Shown here: positions 23,667 to 34,326 of the stretch, piece after piece
Numbering within the stretch: position 1 is the first letter of the stretch
Layout of the letters: each line of letters opens with the position of its first letter
Assembly: GCA_027625915.1 (NCBI GenBank)
Contig: JANTQA010000051.1
Coordinates: forward strand, 1,178,501-1,242,500
DNA from: Anaeramoeba flamelloides
Taxonomy: Eukaryota > Metamonada > Anaeramoebidae
Reading direction: 5' to 3'
Length of the DNA: 64,000 nucleotides
Notes under the pieces: generated by a model
What the model saw: only the letters and a program-made list of their open reading frames with translations
Databases searched by the model: none
What the model was told of the DNA's origin: nothing
Made by a program: the position numbers and the translations under genes

Positions 23667-26600
23667 CATTCCAATTTTTTCTTTATTTTTTTTTTTTTAA
23701 TTAATACATTAAAATTAAAATCATTTTATTTAATAGAATGTATTGTTATCTTAATTTCAAATATTTTTAAATTTATTCTAAAAATAATTATTCAAAATAG
23801 ATTTAAAAAAAAATAATTTTTTTCATTTTAATAATTATTTTTGATATCAATATAACAATAGATTGTAAGTTTTTTTTTTATTCTTTTTTCAAATTAAAAC
23901 AAACAAGTGAGAATTATTTTAGAATTTATAATATTTCTTTAAATAACCATAAAATTACTGATTTTTTATTTATTTCATTTTTATTTAGCAAAATACTCCA
24001 CTTCATGTTGCATGTGCAAATAAATCACGAATAGATATCATTAAGCTATTAATTGACAATGGAGCAGAAATTGATGCGAGAAATGTTTGATATTTTATAA
24101 TTTACTGAGCTACTAAAAAAAAAAAAAAAACAAAAAACAAACGATCCATTAATTTAACATTTCATTCTTTTCTTATGATTTTACATAAATAATTTCTTGT
24201 TTAATTTATAAATATTTATAGAAATATCAAAATACCCCTTTAATTGAAGCTTGTCAAAACGATATTGAATTAGAAGTAATTCAATTTTTAGTTGAATCAG
24301 GTGCAGATCCAAATGCGGTTAATGTAACGTTAAATATATATTTTCACAAAATCTTTAATTTTATTTTTGAGAATATCAAGATTTTTTTTCCTATTTGAAT
24401 ATTATTTCAGAAATTTTGTATTTGTTTTTTTTTAAGAAACATAATTAATTGATAATTAGAGAACCAATAATCATTCAACGTGGTAAATTATCCAAGTACA
24501 AATATGAATGTCGGAGGTTCGATTCTCGTAACAACATTATTTCTGATTGTTTACATTTTTCTCAACAAAAACCACCAAACTCATCAAAATTATCATTTTA
24601 ATTAAAAAGTGGCTTATGTTTCATAGAAAAATTAATTCTTTGAAGAAATCTTCCTACCAATTTTGAAAATGTTTTTATTATTATAAAAATCGAACCTGAA
24701 TGGAATTTTAACAAAATCCGTCTCAATTTATACACTGGAGAAGATCAGATTCTTGAGAGAGTTTACCAACTATCATTCCATTCAATTCAACAATATTTCC
24801 AATTCAAATTAGGGATCAGGGAAACAGTTAGGTACCGTAGAGTGAATAACTTGTTATCGAGTTTGAGTCTTTGTTTAGAAATTCTATACATTTTCGGATC
24901 AAAACCAATGCAAAACTAATGTAATTTTGTTTTTTATTTATGAAATAAAAAGTTATTAGAATTTTCTTAAATTAAAAAAAAAAAAACGTATGGTGTGTTA
25001 CTTGGGTTTTCTTTTTATTTGTGAAGTGTTCTAGGTTTTTTCGGGGTTTTCTATTTTATAATGTAAATATATTGATTTTCGTTAGGTTTTTTTTGAGTTT
25101 TCTATTTAATTGTGAAAATCAATAGATTTTCGTTGGGTTTTTTTGAGTTTTCTATTTATTTGTGAAGATGTTCTAGGTTTTTTTGAGGTTTTCTATTTTA
25201 TTTGTGAAGTGTTCTAGGTTTTTTTTACTTTTTGAAATAAACAGAAAATTTTAATAAATTTTCGGTTTATTTCAAAAAAAAAAAAACCCAACGAAAATCT
25301 ATTGATTTTCACAATTAAATAGAAAACTCAAAAAAACCTAACGAAAATCAATATATTTACATTATAAAATAGAAAACCCCGAAAAAACCTAGAACACTTC
25401 ACAAATAAATAGAAAACCCGAGAAAACCCAGTTTTAGTTTTCCAATATTAAAAAGAATTTAGTAAAATTTTTGCTTTATCCTCTATTCTTTTAAATTCTG
25501 GAAAACCGAAAGAAATACTGGTGAACTTTTAGCGCTTATTTTAATGAAAAAAAAACAAAAAAAAAAAAAATAATTAAAAATTTATAATAAAAGATAATAG
25601 TTACATTCTGTGCAAAATCATATTTAAATAAAATAAATAATCATGAATTAAAAAATTATAATTCTTCGTTATTTAATAAGTATCAATCGATAAATTTAAG
25701 TGATAAAATACTAATTTTCATTTTTTTTAATATAAATTGGATTAAGTAAAAATCAAAATTTTATTGATAATACAATACCTTTATATACCATTAGTACCCT
25801 AATAAAAAAAGTTTTTTATAACATGTTATAAACGTGTTGTCAAGGTGTTATAAACGTTTAAAACGTTATATAATTGTATAATAAAAACTTTTATAACATA
25901 AATATTTGTTATAAAATTTGTGTTATAAAATTTGTAACATGTTATAAGCCTATTATAAGAATATTTTTTCAAAAAATATTGAAAAAATAATCATCTAAAC
26001 GGAAATTTTGTTATAAAAATTTTATATAGATGTTAAAAAAAAAGTTTTTTTATTAGGGTAAATATACTAAACAATTAAATTCCGTGATTAATTAAAAGAA
26101 ATATATCTCTAAAAACCTGTTTTAAAAAGATTAGAAAGTTTATATCCATTAAAAAATGAATTTCTCCATTAACAAAATTCTTGCAAATGGGAATTTATAA
26201 AGTATGAAAATCTTTTTCATTACTTAATATTATATCTATATATTATTTTATTCTTATAGAATTCTGGTGGTACCCCTCTCCATCAATTATGCTGGATAGA
26301 CGCAAGCATCGAATTGGTAGAATACATCATTTCAGTTGGTGGCGATATTAAAGCAATAAATGTTTTTTTTTTTTTTTTTTTTGTTAGAATAATTTTCAAA
26401 GCTTTTTTATATATATATATATATATATATTTAAATTAATAATTTTATTGTTTGTTATTTTTAAACATATTATTTTAAAAAGTCACGTGGCAATACACCC
26501 TTACATGTTGCTGCAAAGTTTAATGGAAAGCCAGTTTTACTCAAATATTTCGTTAAGAATTTATCTGATCTTCATTTAAAAAATAATGAAGAACATACTA

Positions 26601-27466
26601 CATTCCATGAATGCTGCTCGGGCATATTAAGAGGTGGTGTAAAAATAAACCGCTTGGAAACATTAATATCTTTAGGTTCTTTTGCTGAAGTGGAAAAGGT
26701 TTGATCATTTATTTATTATTCTTTTGTGTTAATATCACTTTTTTCCATCGATTTGCTATTTCTTTGAAGAAAGGAAGCCCGATTTTAAAATTTTGAGTAT
26801 TTTGACGTCTTTTAAATTGTAATAATTATACACAAAATTTCATTGTTCAAATGTATTAATTCTTTTAATAAAATGAAAAATGTTAGATATTATAGAATAA
26901 TATAATTCCCAAATTAAACAAAAAATATAATAGAAAAAAATTCGTGATTTTAAAAAAGTGTGATCAAAAATGTTTTTTTAATATATCCTAATAAATAGGT
27001 CTTTTCAAGTTTGTCAACTTTTTTTAGATTACCTTATAAATTTTTTTGTAGCACTTTTTCTAAAATGAATATATCTTTTTTTAAGTGTTGATTTGAGAAG
27101 AATAAATCAATATTTTATTTTTTATACTTTTTACCTTTTCCAAATTTCCCTTCTTAAGTTGCTTGGGCTCTATGCTCCTTCTCTTTTTGTTTTTTTAGGT
27201 GTTTGGGAAAGGTAAAAAGTATAAAAAATCATTATAAGAATTGGTTGACCTGATCATGACTAACCCAACCAAACTTGTTCATGATCAGATCTTCGACGAG
27301 GACTTATGCAACTGAACTGAATCCAACGAATGCGATCTGAAACCAACCAAAGTGAACCGAATTGAACTTTCCATACTATCTGTCGAGTCGTTACTTTGAC
27401 TGGGTTTTTGCTGTCGAGTCGGTATCTTGTACTGGGATTTTGCGAAAACAAGATTTGGGAAACTTA

Positions 27467-27529
<63 letters not shown>

Positions 27530-30500
27530 CAAAGCAACTGAAAAGAAAATTTCGAAAACCAAATCTTATTCTTAAAAACTCAGAGCTTTTTAGATTCAAC
27601 CCATCTATAAAGTTCTAAATCAAAATCTAATAAACAGCCTTTTTCATTTGATCTATAGTTGTTCAAATATTTAGAACTCTTTATTAAAACAACCTATGGT
27701 GGCGATCCAAAAAAAAACGACATAAAAGGAAACAACCACCGGCCCATTCAACACTTGGAGCACAAAAAAAAACTTTTCACTGAAAGTTTTTTCTTTTTTC
27801 TATTATTTTTTGACTCTCTTTCATTTCTTGCTTTTCTTTCTCTTTTTCTTGTCTTTTTTCCGAAATAATTTATTCTTTTCATTTTTTTAAAGAAAAGATA
27901 TCCTTTGAGCTGTAATCCTGCTTACATTACAGTTAGGATAAAAAAACCCTAAATACAATTTTAGATTTTCAGGCAAATAGGAGGTAATTTTGTTGAATCA
28001 CCTCTGCTCAACAATAAAAAAAAAAAATAAATCAATATTTTAAAAACTGATAACGTTAAATTCAAATTAAAAAAACTTTAGATTTTTTTTTTATTGTTGA
28101 AGAAGTGTAAATTACACTCTAGTTGCCCCTAGACTTAAATTCCATTTCAGAAATTTAAGCGTAAAATCATAGATTTCACGATTATTAATTAATGAAAATA
28201 ATTTCAAACTATCACAGTTTAAAATCAATTCGTTAAGATTTATTTCTTTTAATTTATTAAGAAAAATTAATCTATTTTTTCATAAGAAGGACATACCCAT
28301 AAAAAATGATTAATATTTTCTATTATTTCTTCATGTTCATATTTTAAACATAAAGGATAAAATTTATTTGAGTTTTTATCTAATACATAATAGTGTCTGT
28401 TTAGGCAATTAGTAAATGTTCTGAATTTTAGGATTGTTGAGCTTGATGGATAACTTAAATATTTTTGAGTTTTAAATAAAGAGTTTTGTTATTTTATTAT
28501 TTTGAAATATTTTTGTAGAGTGTCTAGGTTTTCCAGAATTCAAAAGAATAGAGAAAAATCTAAGATTTGAATCAATTCTTTTAAATTTTGGAAAACCTAA
28601 CGATACTTCCAACTTGTAGAATTCAACAATTCATTATATGTACATTTATAAATTTCTACTTTCAATTCAATTAAATTTTTTGAATTCCAATTGATTTTAT
28701 TTTTTGTTCGTTGATTAAATTTTATTAATTTTTCTAAATAAGGGAGAGATAAATTTTTTAATTTTTTTTTGAATTTGAATTGGATTTTTATTAACCGAAA
28801 TTATCAGATTCTCAATTTTAAATTCTGTTTTGTAAATCAGAATTGGTGTGTTTCTGTTTATTTTACATATTTCAGTAATACACGAATTAATCCAAGAATT
28901 TAAGTAATTTAAGGTTTTTATTTCATAATTATAAAATTTTCTAATCCATATGTTAATTGGATTAATATAAAATGATTTAAATAATCTTATTTAAAAGTTA
29001 TTGTTAAGAGAATTGTTGTTAAATAATTGTTCAGATCTATTAAACGTCTCTTTTGATTTTTTTAGATTATAAACTATATGTGAGATTTTATCTAAATAAA
29101 TACCTAAATATTTATTTTTTTTTTATATCTTTTGATACAACAGTTTTATCTTTATTAGGTTTTAACCCAAATTGGATAATAATTTCATATATTAATTTAA
29201 TTTTTGATTTAAATAATTTTTATTTCCTTTTATAATTAAGATTAAATCATCTGCAAATATTTGACAATGGTCTGTTAATGGTATGATTTCCAATAAAAGA
29301 AAGTGTGAAATTAGAGCAAGTAAAATAGGTTATAAAGTGTCTCCTTGGAATATACCAAGTCCTTTACCTTGATAATATTTTAATAGCAAAAATTTTTGAA
29401 TTATTTTATTTAAAATAATTTTTTTTATTGTTTTTCTAATTATTTTAAAATTGATTGAGTCAAAACATTTTGCTATATCAATCATTATAATGTAAGTTTT
29501 ATCGTTTCCATTTTCATTATTAGATTTGATTATAAGTATTTAAAAAATTTAATACTGCAATTCGAGTATCATATTTTTTCCGAAAGCCAAATTGGAATTT
29601 GTGAATAAATTTCCAATATGTTTCAATTAGTTTATATAGCAATTTTAGAAATAATCTTGGTAAGCTTTGATTTCTAGAAATTGGTCTGTAATTAAAAACT
29701 TTAGATTTTTACTCTTGAAATTTTTTCCTTATTTTCTTTTTCTTTGAGTTGAACTTTTTTGGTTATTTTTTGATTTCGAGAATTAAATTCCTTTCACTTT
29801 AATCTTTGAAACGGTATTGTTTGTTTTGGATTTAGTTTGAAAACTTTATTTGAAAAACAAATTTTGAAAACAAATTGGTCAAAAAATGGTTGGTCAAAAA
29901 ACAAAAAATTGGAAATACTGGGTTGAATTAAGCAATACTTTAAATAAATAAACCAAAATAATATTGAATTTGATAAAAATCAAAAGTTGTTGTTGGATTT
30001 TTTATTATTTGGATTTTTTTTTTCCAAAAAATGTTTTTAAATAATGGTAATTTAGAAAAATCTTATTTTAATTATGTTAAATCTATTAGTAAAAAATCAA
30101 AAATATATCTAATAGATTATATTAAAAATTTTATTTTAGATAAAAAAAACTTATTTGATATTAGAAATTAAAGAAATATTTTCAACTGCAAAAATTAAGG
30201 AAATAATCAAATATCAAAAAAAATAAATCAGTTCAAGATTTTGACAAAATATTTCATTATAAATCAAAGTAATAAATTTTATCTAAATTATGACAATTTT
30301 CTAAAAACAATCCAAAAAATCTTTTTAAATTGGTTTAACGATAAATCAATAGAAAATATTAATATTATTAAAAAAAGAAATATAGTATACTTCCATAAAT
30401 CTGGAGACGAAGGTTTACAATTTAATTATAGACCAATTATTCAAACCCTCCCAAGTTTTTTTCTTAAATTATTATATGCATGGATTCAAGATTCCTTAGA

Positions 30501-33500
30501 TTGAATATCAAAAAAACAATTTAGATTTTTAAAAAAAAATTAGATACACGGATTGCGGTTTTGAATTTATTATATGAAAATCAAAAAATAATGATAAAAA
30601 CAAAGAAAAAAGAGAATATTTTTTTTTTTATTATTATTTAAGGGGGGAGTTATTAGCCCCTCTTATGTGTCCGAATTCCTAAATTTTTATTTAGGAATCT
30701 TATTAAAGACTCAAAGATAAGTTTATTATCCATTAAGGCTAATAAACTTGATGAATCTTTTTTTATAATAATATTTAAAATATTATTATATTTTAAATTA
30801 TTAGATACATTAATTTTTTTTAATTCAGATATCCAGATTTTACGATTATTTTCATAGGCTGAGCAATTCCATAGAAAATGGTCCAAATCTTCAATGATAT
30901 CTAAATTATATATTTTTTTACATATCTCACAATATTTTGATTTATTTTTATTCATAACATAAGAGAACCTATTTAAATAATTTGTAAAATTTCTGAGTTT
31001 TAAAATTGAAGTTGAACCCTTCCATTTTAAATATCTTTTGTCGTTAGGTTTTTTTTAATTTAAGAAATGAAAAGAAAATTTATTTAATTTTCTTTTTATT
31101 TCTCAAATTAAAAAAAACCTAGACACGACTGCTTGTTTATTGTGTTATTTATTTGGATCATTTTTAAATATTTTTGGGCTTTCCAGCTTGAGCTATTTTC
31201 TAATTGATTAATTCTAAATTTATCCAATTCAATTTCTAATTCTTTTAAGTTATTTGATTGCCAGTTAATATTTTCAAATTCTTTTTCTCTAAAAGATAGA
31301 TAATTAATTAATTCATCAAAACCAAGGATTTTTAAATTTTTGAATTTACTTAAATCTTCTTTTATATATTTTTATTCTGACAGGATCAATTTTTGCTTCA
31401 GTTTTATAAATAAGCCTGGGAGAATGTGGGTTAATTAATAAAAATTTTATAATTTTTTTATTAATCCAAGTATCAATATCTTTAAAATCTGTTTTTGTTA
31501 AATCAAATATTTCTAATCCATAGAATAATTGACTATGTAATACAGCTTTAAAAAACTGAATTTTTAATCCATTAGAAAATTTTTTTTGATGTAAGATATT
31601 GATTAACTTTTTGAAATTTGTCTTAACTTTCTCAAGGTTAAACTTTAAATGAGTTTTTTTATCCAGACAAATACCAAGATATAAAATTTTCTTTGGAATT
31701 AAAGTTTTTTTCGTTTTATCACTCTTTGGATTCATTCTGAAATCTTTTATAATTTTAAAGATTTTTTCTAGTTGAAAATTTATTTCTATCAATGATCCTT
31801 TCATAAGCAAAATTAGATCATCTGCAAACATCTGAACATGTATTGCTAATGGTTTAATTTTTTCTAAGAGAAAATGAGTAATAAATCCAAATAATAAAGG
31901 AGATAATGTATCTACCTTGAAAAACACCAATTCCTTCTTTTGAATAATAAGCAAGTAGATATTTTACAATAATTTCATTTTTAATAAATTTTTTAATTGA
32001 ATAATAAATCAATGAATGATGTATAGAGTCAAAACATTTTTGGATATCTATAAAAATTAGAAGTTTTCATAAACATAAGCACAGTTACCTGGTTAAAATT
32101 ATGAATAGACTATTTTTGAAACATTTGAAAATAAAAATAAACAATTTAGAAAATTGATGGTTAATTATTCCAAACAAAGTTCTTTTCATATTAATACTTG
32201 ATAGATTATCATTAGTCCAAGACATCACCTCAAATAATAATAATAATAATAATAAATAAATAAAATTACTAATATATATATAAATAAATTTATAAAAAAA
32301 TGTTTGAATTTATTTCAAAAGTAAAAAGTAAACTAAAAATATTTTATCCTTTTTAAATGAATTTGAAATTAGTTGTCAATTTTTATTAAGGCATTTCCAA
32401 AAAAGAAAGGTGTTTTATTTTCTTTTAATATAATATTCCCTTTTTTTAAGTAGTTCTATTTCGTAAAATGGTAATATCAAATTAAGACTGAAATATTAAT
32501 ACTGATTGAATCAACAACTTTTGCGTGTATTTTAAATATATTTATTAAAAATATTTCCAAAAAAATAAATCAATAAATTGCACTTTTTTTGGAGAAAATA
32601 ATACACAGCCAATTTCAATTACAAAATGTACAATATAGTTAGAACACAAACGATTTTGTAAGCAATAAAACACAGTTTAAATCTTTTCAATCCTGTTAGA
32701 AATTTTGTCGAGATTAAACATTCTCTTTGGCAAAAAAATTTTTTGTGAGCAAAATGAAAAAAATAATCACCAATTTTTAAAACCTAAAAAAAATATCATT
32801 CGAAATCAAGATCAGAAATTTTTATCTCTTTCATTTATTATGCAATGTTGTACAAATAAACAAATTGTTTTTTTTTTTTTTTATTTTATTAATATTCAAT
32901 AAACCCGAATAAAAAAAAATTTTAAAAACATCTAGATAACATTTTTATAACAAAATTTCCTTTTACATGATGATTTTTTCAATATTTTTTCAAAAAATAT
33001 TGTATTAACTGGCTTATAATATGTTCCAAATTTTATAACACAGTTTATAACAAATATAAGTTTTTATTATAAAATTTTATAACATTTGAAACGTTTATAA
33101 CAACTTTACAACATATTTATAACATGTTATAAAAAACTTTTTTTATTAGGGAAATGATTAATAACAATTTTGGATATTTAAATAGTTTAATTAGAATTGA
33201 GTTTAAAAAAGAAATTTAAAAATAAAACTTCTCTGCTTTTTAGGAAATAACCAATAGTTAATTAAATTAAATTTTATATTTTCAACTTTTTTAATGATTT
33301 TTTCATCTATTAAATATCTTATTCTTAATCAATTAAAGTTGACAGAAGAATCAAAAAAAATGCTTTTTTATAATAAAGAGGTTGTCGAGATTTTTAATTG
33401 GTATTCTTATATAAGTTCTGAAATGGTTTTATTATTAGAAAGGGGTGAATATGCTGATCAAATTATCGAAACTTGTGATAAATATGAAATTCCGGTTTCT

Positions 33501-34100
33501 AATGATGTGTTTTTATTCAGATTGGGATCACAGCAATTGGCTCAAAAGGCAATAAATTTTTGTAAAACAAAAGAAAAAGAAAATGTACTCTTGTTTTTAA
33601 AATGGGTTTATGGTGGGATTATCCATGAAAATATTGAAAGAGAAAAAGTGCATAAAATGTGCATAGATCTTGAAATAGGCGATCAATTTTATGATAAACT
33701 TGGCACTGAAGGTTTACTAATAGATCTTGAACAAGCGTTTGAAGATGAAGAATCAAAGGATTTTACTATAATTGTAAATCAAAAAAGAATAAAAGTTCAT
33801 AAATTTTTATTATTTGCAAGGAGTAATCTATTTCGCAGCATGTTTGTTTCATTGCAAGAAAATAATATAAATGAAATCAATGAGCATTCAAATAAATCAG
33901 TCGAAACAATGAAAGTTTTTATAAAGAGTTTATATACAGATAATGTTGACTTATCTAGTGTCAAAAATGTTGAACGGATTATAGTAGAACTCCCAGAGGC
34001 ATTTGATTTTTATCAAATTGACGAAAAATCTAAAGTATTTAACAGAATGAAAATTCAAATATCAGATTTAAAAGATACAAAAAAAAACAAAAAATTTTAA
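18702..34100 (+). CDS. Ankyrin-repeat / double BTB-domain protein
   Basis: Nine exons: 18702-18800, 19038-19139, 19483-19888, 23454-23554, 23989-24084, 24222-24323, 26260-26361, 26483-26698 and 33258-34100. They splice to about 688 aa. Residues 34-408 are about eleven ankyrin repeats (for example GNTPLHYLC, NTPLHVACANK, GGTPLHQLC). Several exons are exactly one repeat (32-34 codons) and begin and end at repeat borders. Residues 409-688 hold a degenerate BTB-like module (VLLLERGEYAD to FLKWVYGGI, about 464-530) and a clearer BTB domain (ESKDFTIIV, IKVHKFLLFARSNLFRSMF, IKSLYTD, about 573-640). Such proteins usually act as scaffolds or as cullin-3 adaptors; that role is inferred. I chose the Met in MGNKELLKQ over an upstream in-frame Met because the upstream part is low-complexity. 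The last exon is read from TTA at 33258, as an in-frame TAG precedes it. Introns 3, 6 and 8 are filled with mobile elements. Confidence 0.88.
20430..20688. repeat. Hairpin-module element H2
   Basis: Two hairpins in series. The first starts CTAGGTTTTCTCGGATTC, and the second has arms around TTTGAGAAATGAAAAGAAAA. They are joined by GTGTCGTAGAGTGCCTAGG, the complement of the tail seen in H1. Blocks of TTGAGGTTTTTTGTTTTATT and GTGAAGTGTTCGAGG follow. Confidence 0.7.
20690..20970 (+). repeat. Dispersed repeat, copy B
   Basis: Inverted relative of 17,230-17,560, in intron 3 of the ankyrin/BTB gene, directly before a MITE copy. Confidence 0.65.
20975..21843. mobile_element. MITE (CTGGTATTTG family) split by a CACTA-like element
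   Basis: Body at 20,975-21,137 and the last bases (CAGTA) at 21,839-21,843. The element at 21138-21838 sits between them. Same family as 6293-6456. Confidence 0.7.
21138..21838. mobile_element. CACTA-like non-autonomous element
   Basis: A 701-bp element with inverted ends CACTACAAGGAAAATTT, close to the CACTACAAGAAAA ends of EnSpm/CACTA transposons. Flanking CA is on both sides, but the usual 3-bp target duplication is not clear. No transposase frame. It is nested in an older MITE within intron 3 of the ankyrin/BTB gene. Confidence 0.7.
22083..22207. repeat. Hairpin-module element H3
   Basis: Hairpin centred on ACCGAAAATTTAATAAATTTTCGGT with longer T/A arms, preceded by TAGATTTTCGTTAGG and followed by the tail GGCACCCTACGG, GGCACTCTACGACACTTCC. 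Confidence 0.75.
22243..23235 (+). repeat. Dispersed repeat of about 0.95 kb, copy 1
   Basis: Same sequence as 27,125-27,950 (inverted) and the last 240 bp as 62,225-62,465. Shared blocks include GGATATCTTTTCTTTAAA, TTCGCAAAATCCCAGTACAA and TTCTTATAATGATTTTTTAT. Copies share one end and differ at the other, as retroposed elements do. It is unclassified and contains short frames only. It lies in intron 3 of the ankyrin/BTB gene. Confidence 0.75.
24459..24832 (+). mobile_element. tRNA-derived SINE, copy 2
   Basis: Begins GAGAACC. The head has a good B box (GGTTCGATTCT) and the body is collinear with 251-614. Its 3' end runs straight into a hairpin-module element whose first bases are GGTACCGTAGAGTG. 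In intron 6 of the ankyrin/BTB gene. Confidence 0.82.
24833..25520. repeat. Large hairpin-module array H4
   Basis: Foldback with arms at about 25,005-25,140 and 25,275-25,438, built from repeated blocks GTGAAGTGTTCTAGG, GGGGTTTTCTATTTTAT and TTGATTTTCGTTAGG, each present in both orientations. The centre holds the same inner hairpin as H3 (AAATTTTCGGTTTATTTC). A second hairpin (CTATTCTTTTAAATTCTGG) follows. In intron 6 of the ankyrin/BTB gene. Confidence 0.8.
25797..26057. mobile_element. MITE with GTTATAA motifs, copy 1
   Basis: Ends CCCTAATAAAAAAAGTTTTT and complement, flanked by TA. The interior is dense with GTTATAA and TTATAAC words in both orientations. The inverted second copy is at 32903-33147. 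Confidence 0.75.
27125..27950 (-). repeat. Dispersed repeat of about 0.95 kb, copy 2
   Basis: Inverted copy of 22,243-23,235. A run of 61 A (27468-27528) replaces a short T tract of the other copy. The frames on either strand are low-complexity and not conserved between copies. Confidence 0.75.
27952..28030 (+). mobile_element. LINE 3' tail fragment
   Basis: Reads GGAGGTAATTTTGTTG, then CTGCTCAACAATAAAAAAA. This resembles the tail of the LINE that starts in the opposite direction at 28,083, so two 3' ends face each other. Confidence 0.4.
28083..29697 (-). mobile_element. LINE fragment (family 2), minus strand
   Basis: Non-LTR retrotransposon 3' half. The T tract at 28083 is its poly-A tail. 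Coding for the C-terminal zinc finger and reverse transcriptase follows, back to the NYRPISR region near 29,690, with many stops. Same family as 50104-51382. It carries hairpin element H5 and lies in intron 8 of the ankyrin/BTB gene. Confidence 0.8.
28520..28613. repeat. Hairpin-module element H5
   Basis: 94 bp starting GTGTCTAGGTTTTCCAGAA and ending with the inverted copy plus CGATACTTCCAAC. It is flanked by a candidate 7-bp duplication TTGTAGA (28513-28519 and 28614-28620). The related LINE at 50104 lacks it. Confidence 0.7.
29990..30612 (+). mobile_element. LINE fragment, plus strand
   Basis: Encodes the start of the reverse transcriptase (KSGDEGLQFNYRPI, then LPSFFLKLLYAWIQDSL, matching the LINE at 43352). 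It is cut off where a minus-strand LINE begins. Confidence 0.75.
30613..32065 (-). mobile_element. LINE fragment (family 1), minus strand
   Basis: 5'-truncated non-LTR element. Read on the minus strand it has the RT core with FADDLILL (frame 31346-31954), a thumb region (FFKAVLHSQLFYGLEIFD) and a C-terminal zinc finger CEICKK...DHFLWNC (frame 30653-30955), then a 3' end with poly-A (T tract at 30,613-30,640). It is broken by hairpin element H6 and by several stops. It lies in intron 8 of the ankyrin/BTB gene. Confidence 0.85.
31036..31135. repeat. Hairpin-module element H6
   Basis: Starts GTCGTTAGGTTTTTTTTAA, with arms TTTAAGAAATGAAAAGAAAA and complement, and ends AAAAACCTAGACACGAC. Inserted in LINE sequence. 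Confidence 0.75.
32066..32902. other. No gene seen (intron 8)
   Basis: AT-rich with a short AAT microsatellite near 32,235. No element recognised. Confidence 0.4.
32903..33147. mobile_element. MITE with GTTATAA motifs, copy 2
   Basis: Inverted relative of 25797-26057, ending TTTTTTTATTAGGG, just upstream of the last ankyrin/BTB exon. Confidence 0.72.
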
Positions 34101-34326
34101 ATTTTGATATTTCTTAAAGTAAGTAAATTTTTAAATTTATCAAATAATATGTTTTTTTTTTTTTATTTTTTCATTTATTTTATGATTTATTATCTTTCAG
34201 TAATAAACTCCTTTTATAAACAAGAATGAAAAACAGTATTATAAAATAAAATAATAAACATTAAAATTTTATCCTAAAATTACATTTTTATTTTATTTTT
34301 GTTGATTCAAAATGATTAATTCAATA

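Noticed and set aside
27285-27618. Open frames of 60-100 codons on both strands
   Set aside because: They run through a 61-base A tract in a dispersed repeat and are not kept in the sister copy at 22,243.
33294-34100. Single-exon BTB gene starting at the Met at 33294
   Set aside because: The frame extends upstream to an acceptor at 33257 and continues the ankyrin exons in phase, matching the known ankyrin-BTB architecture, so it is treated as the last exon.
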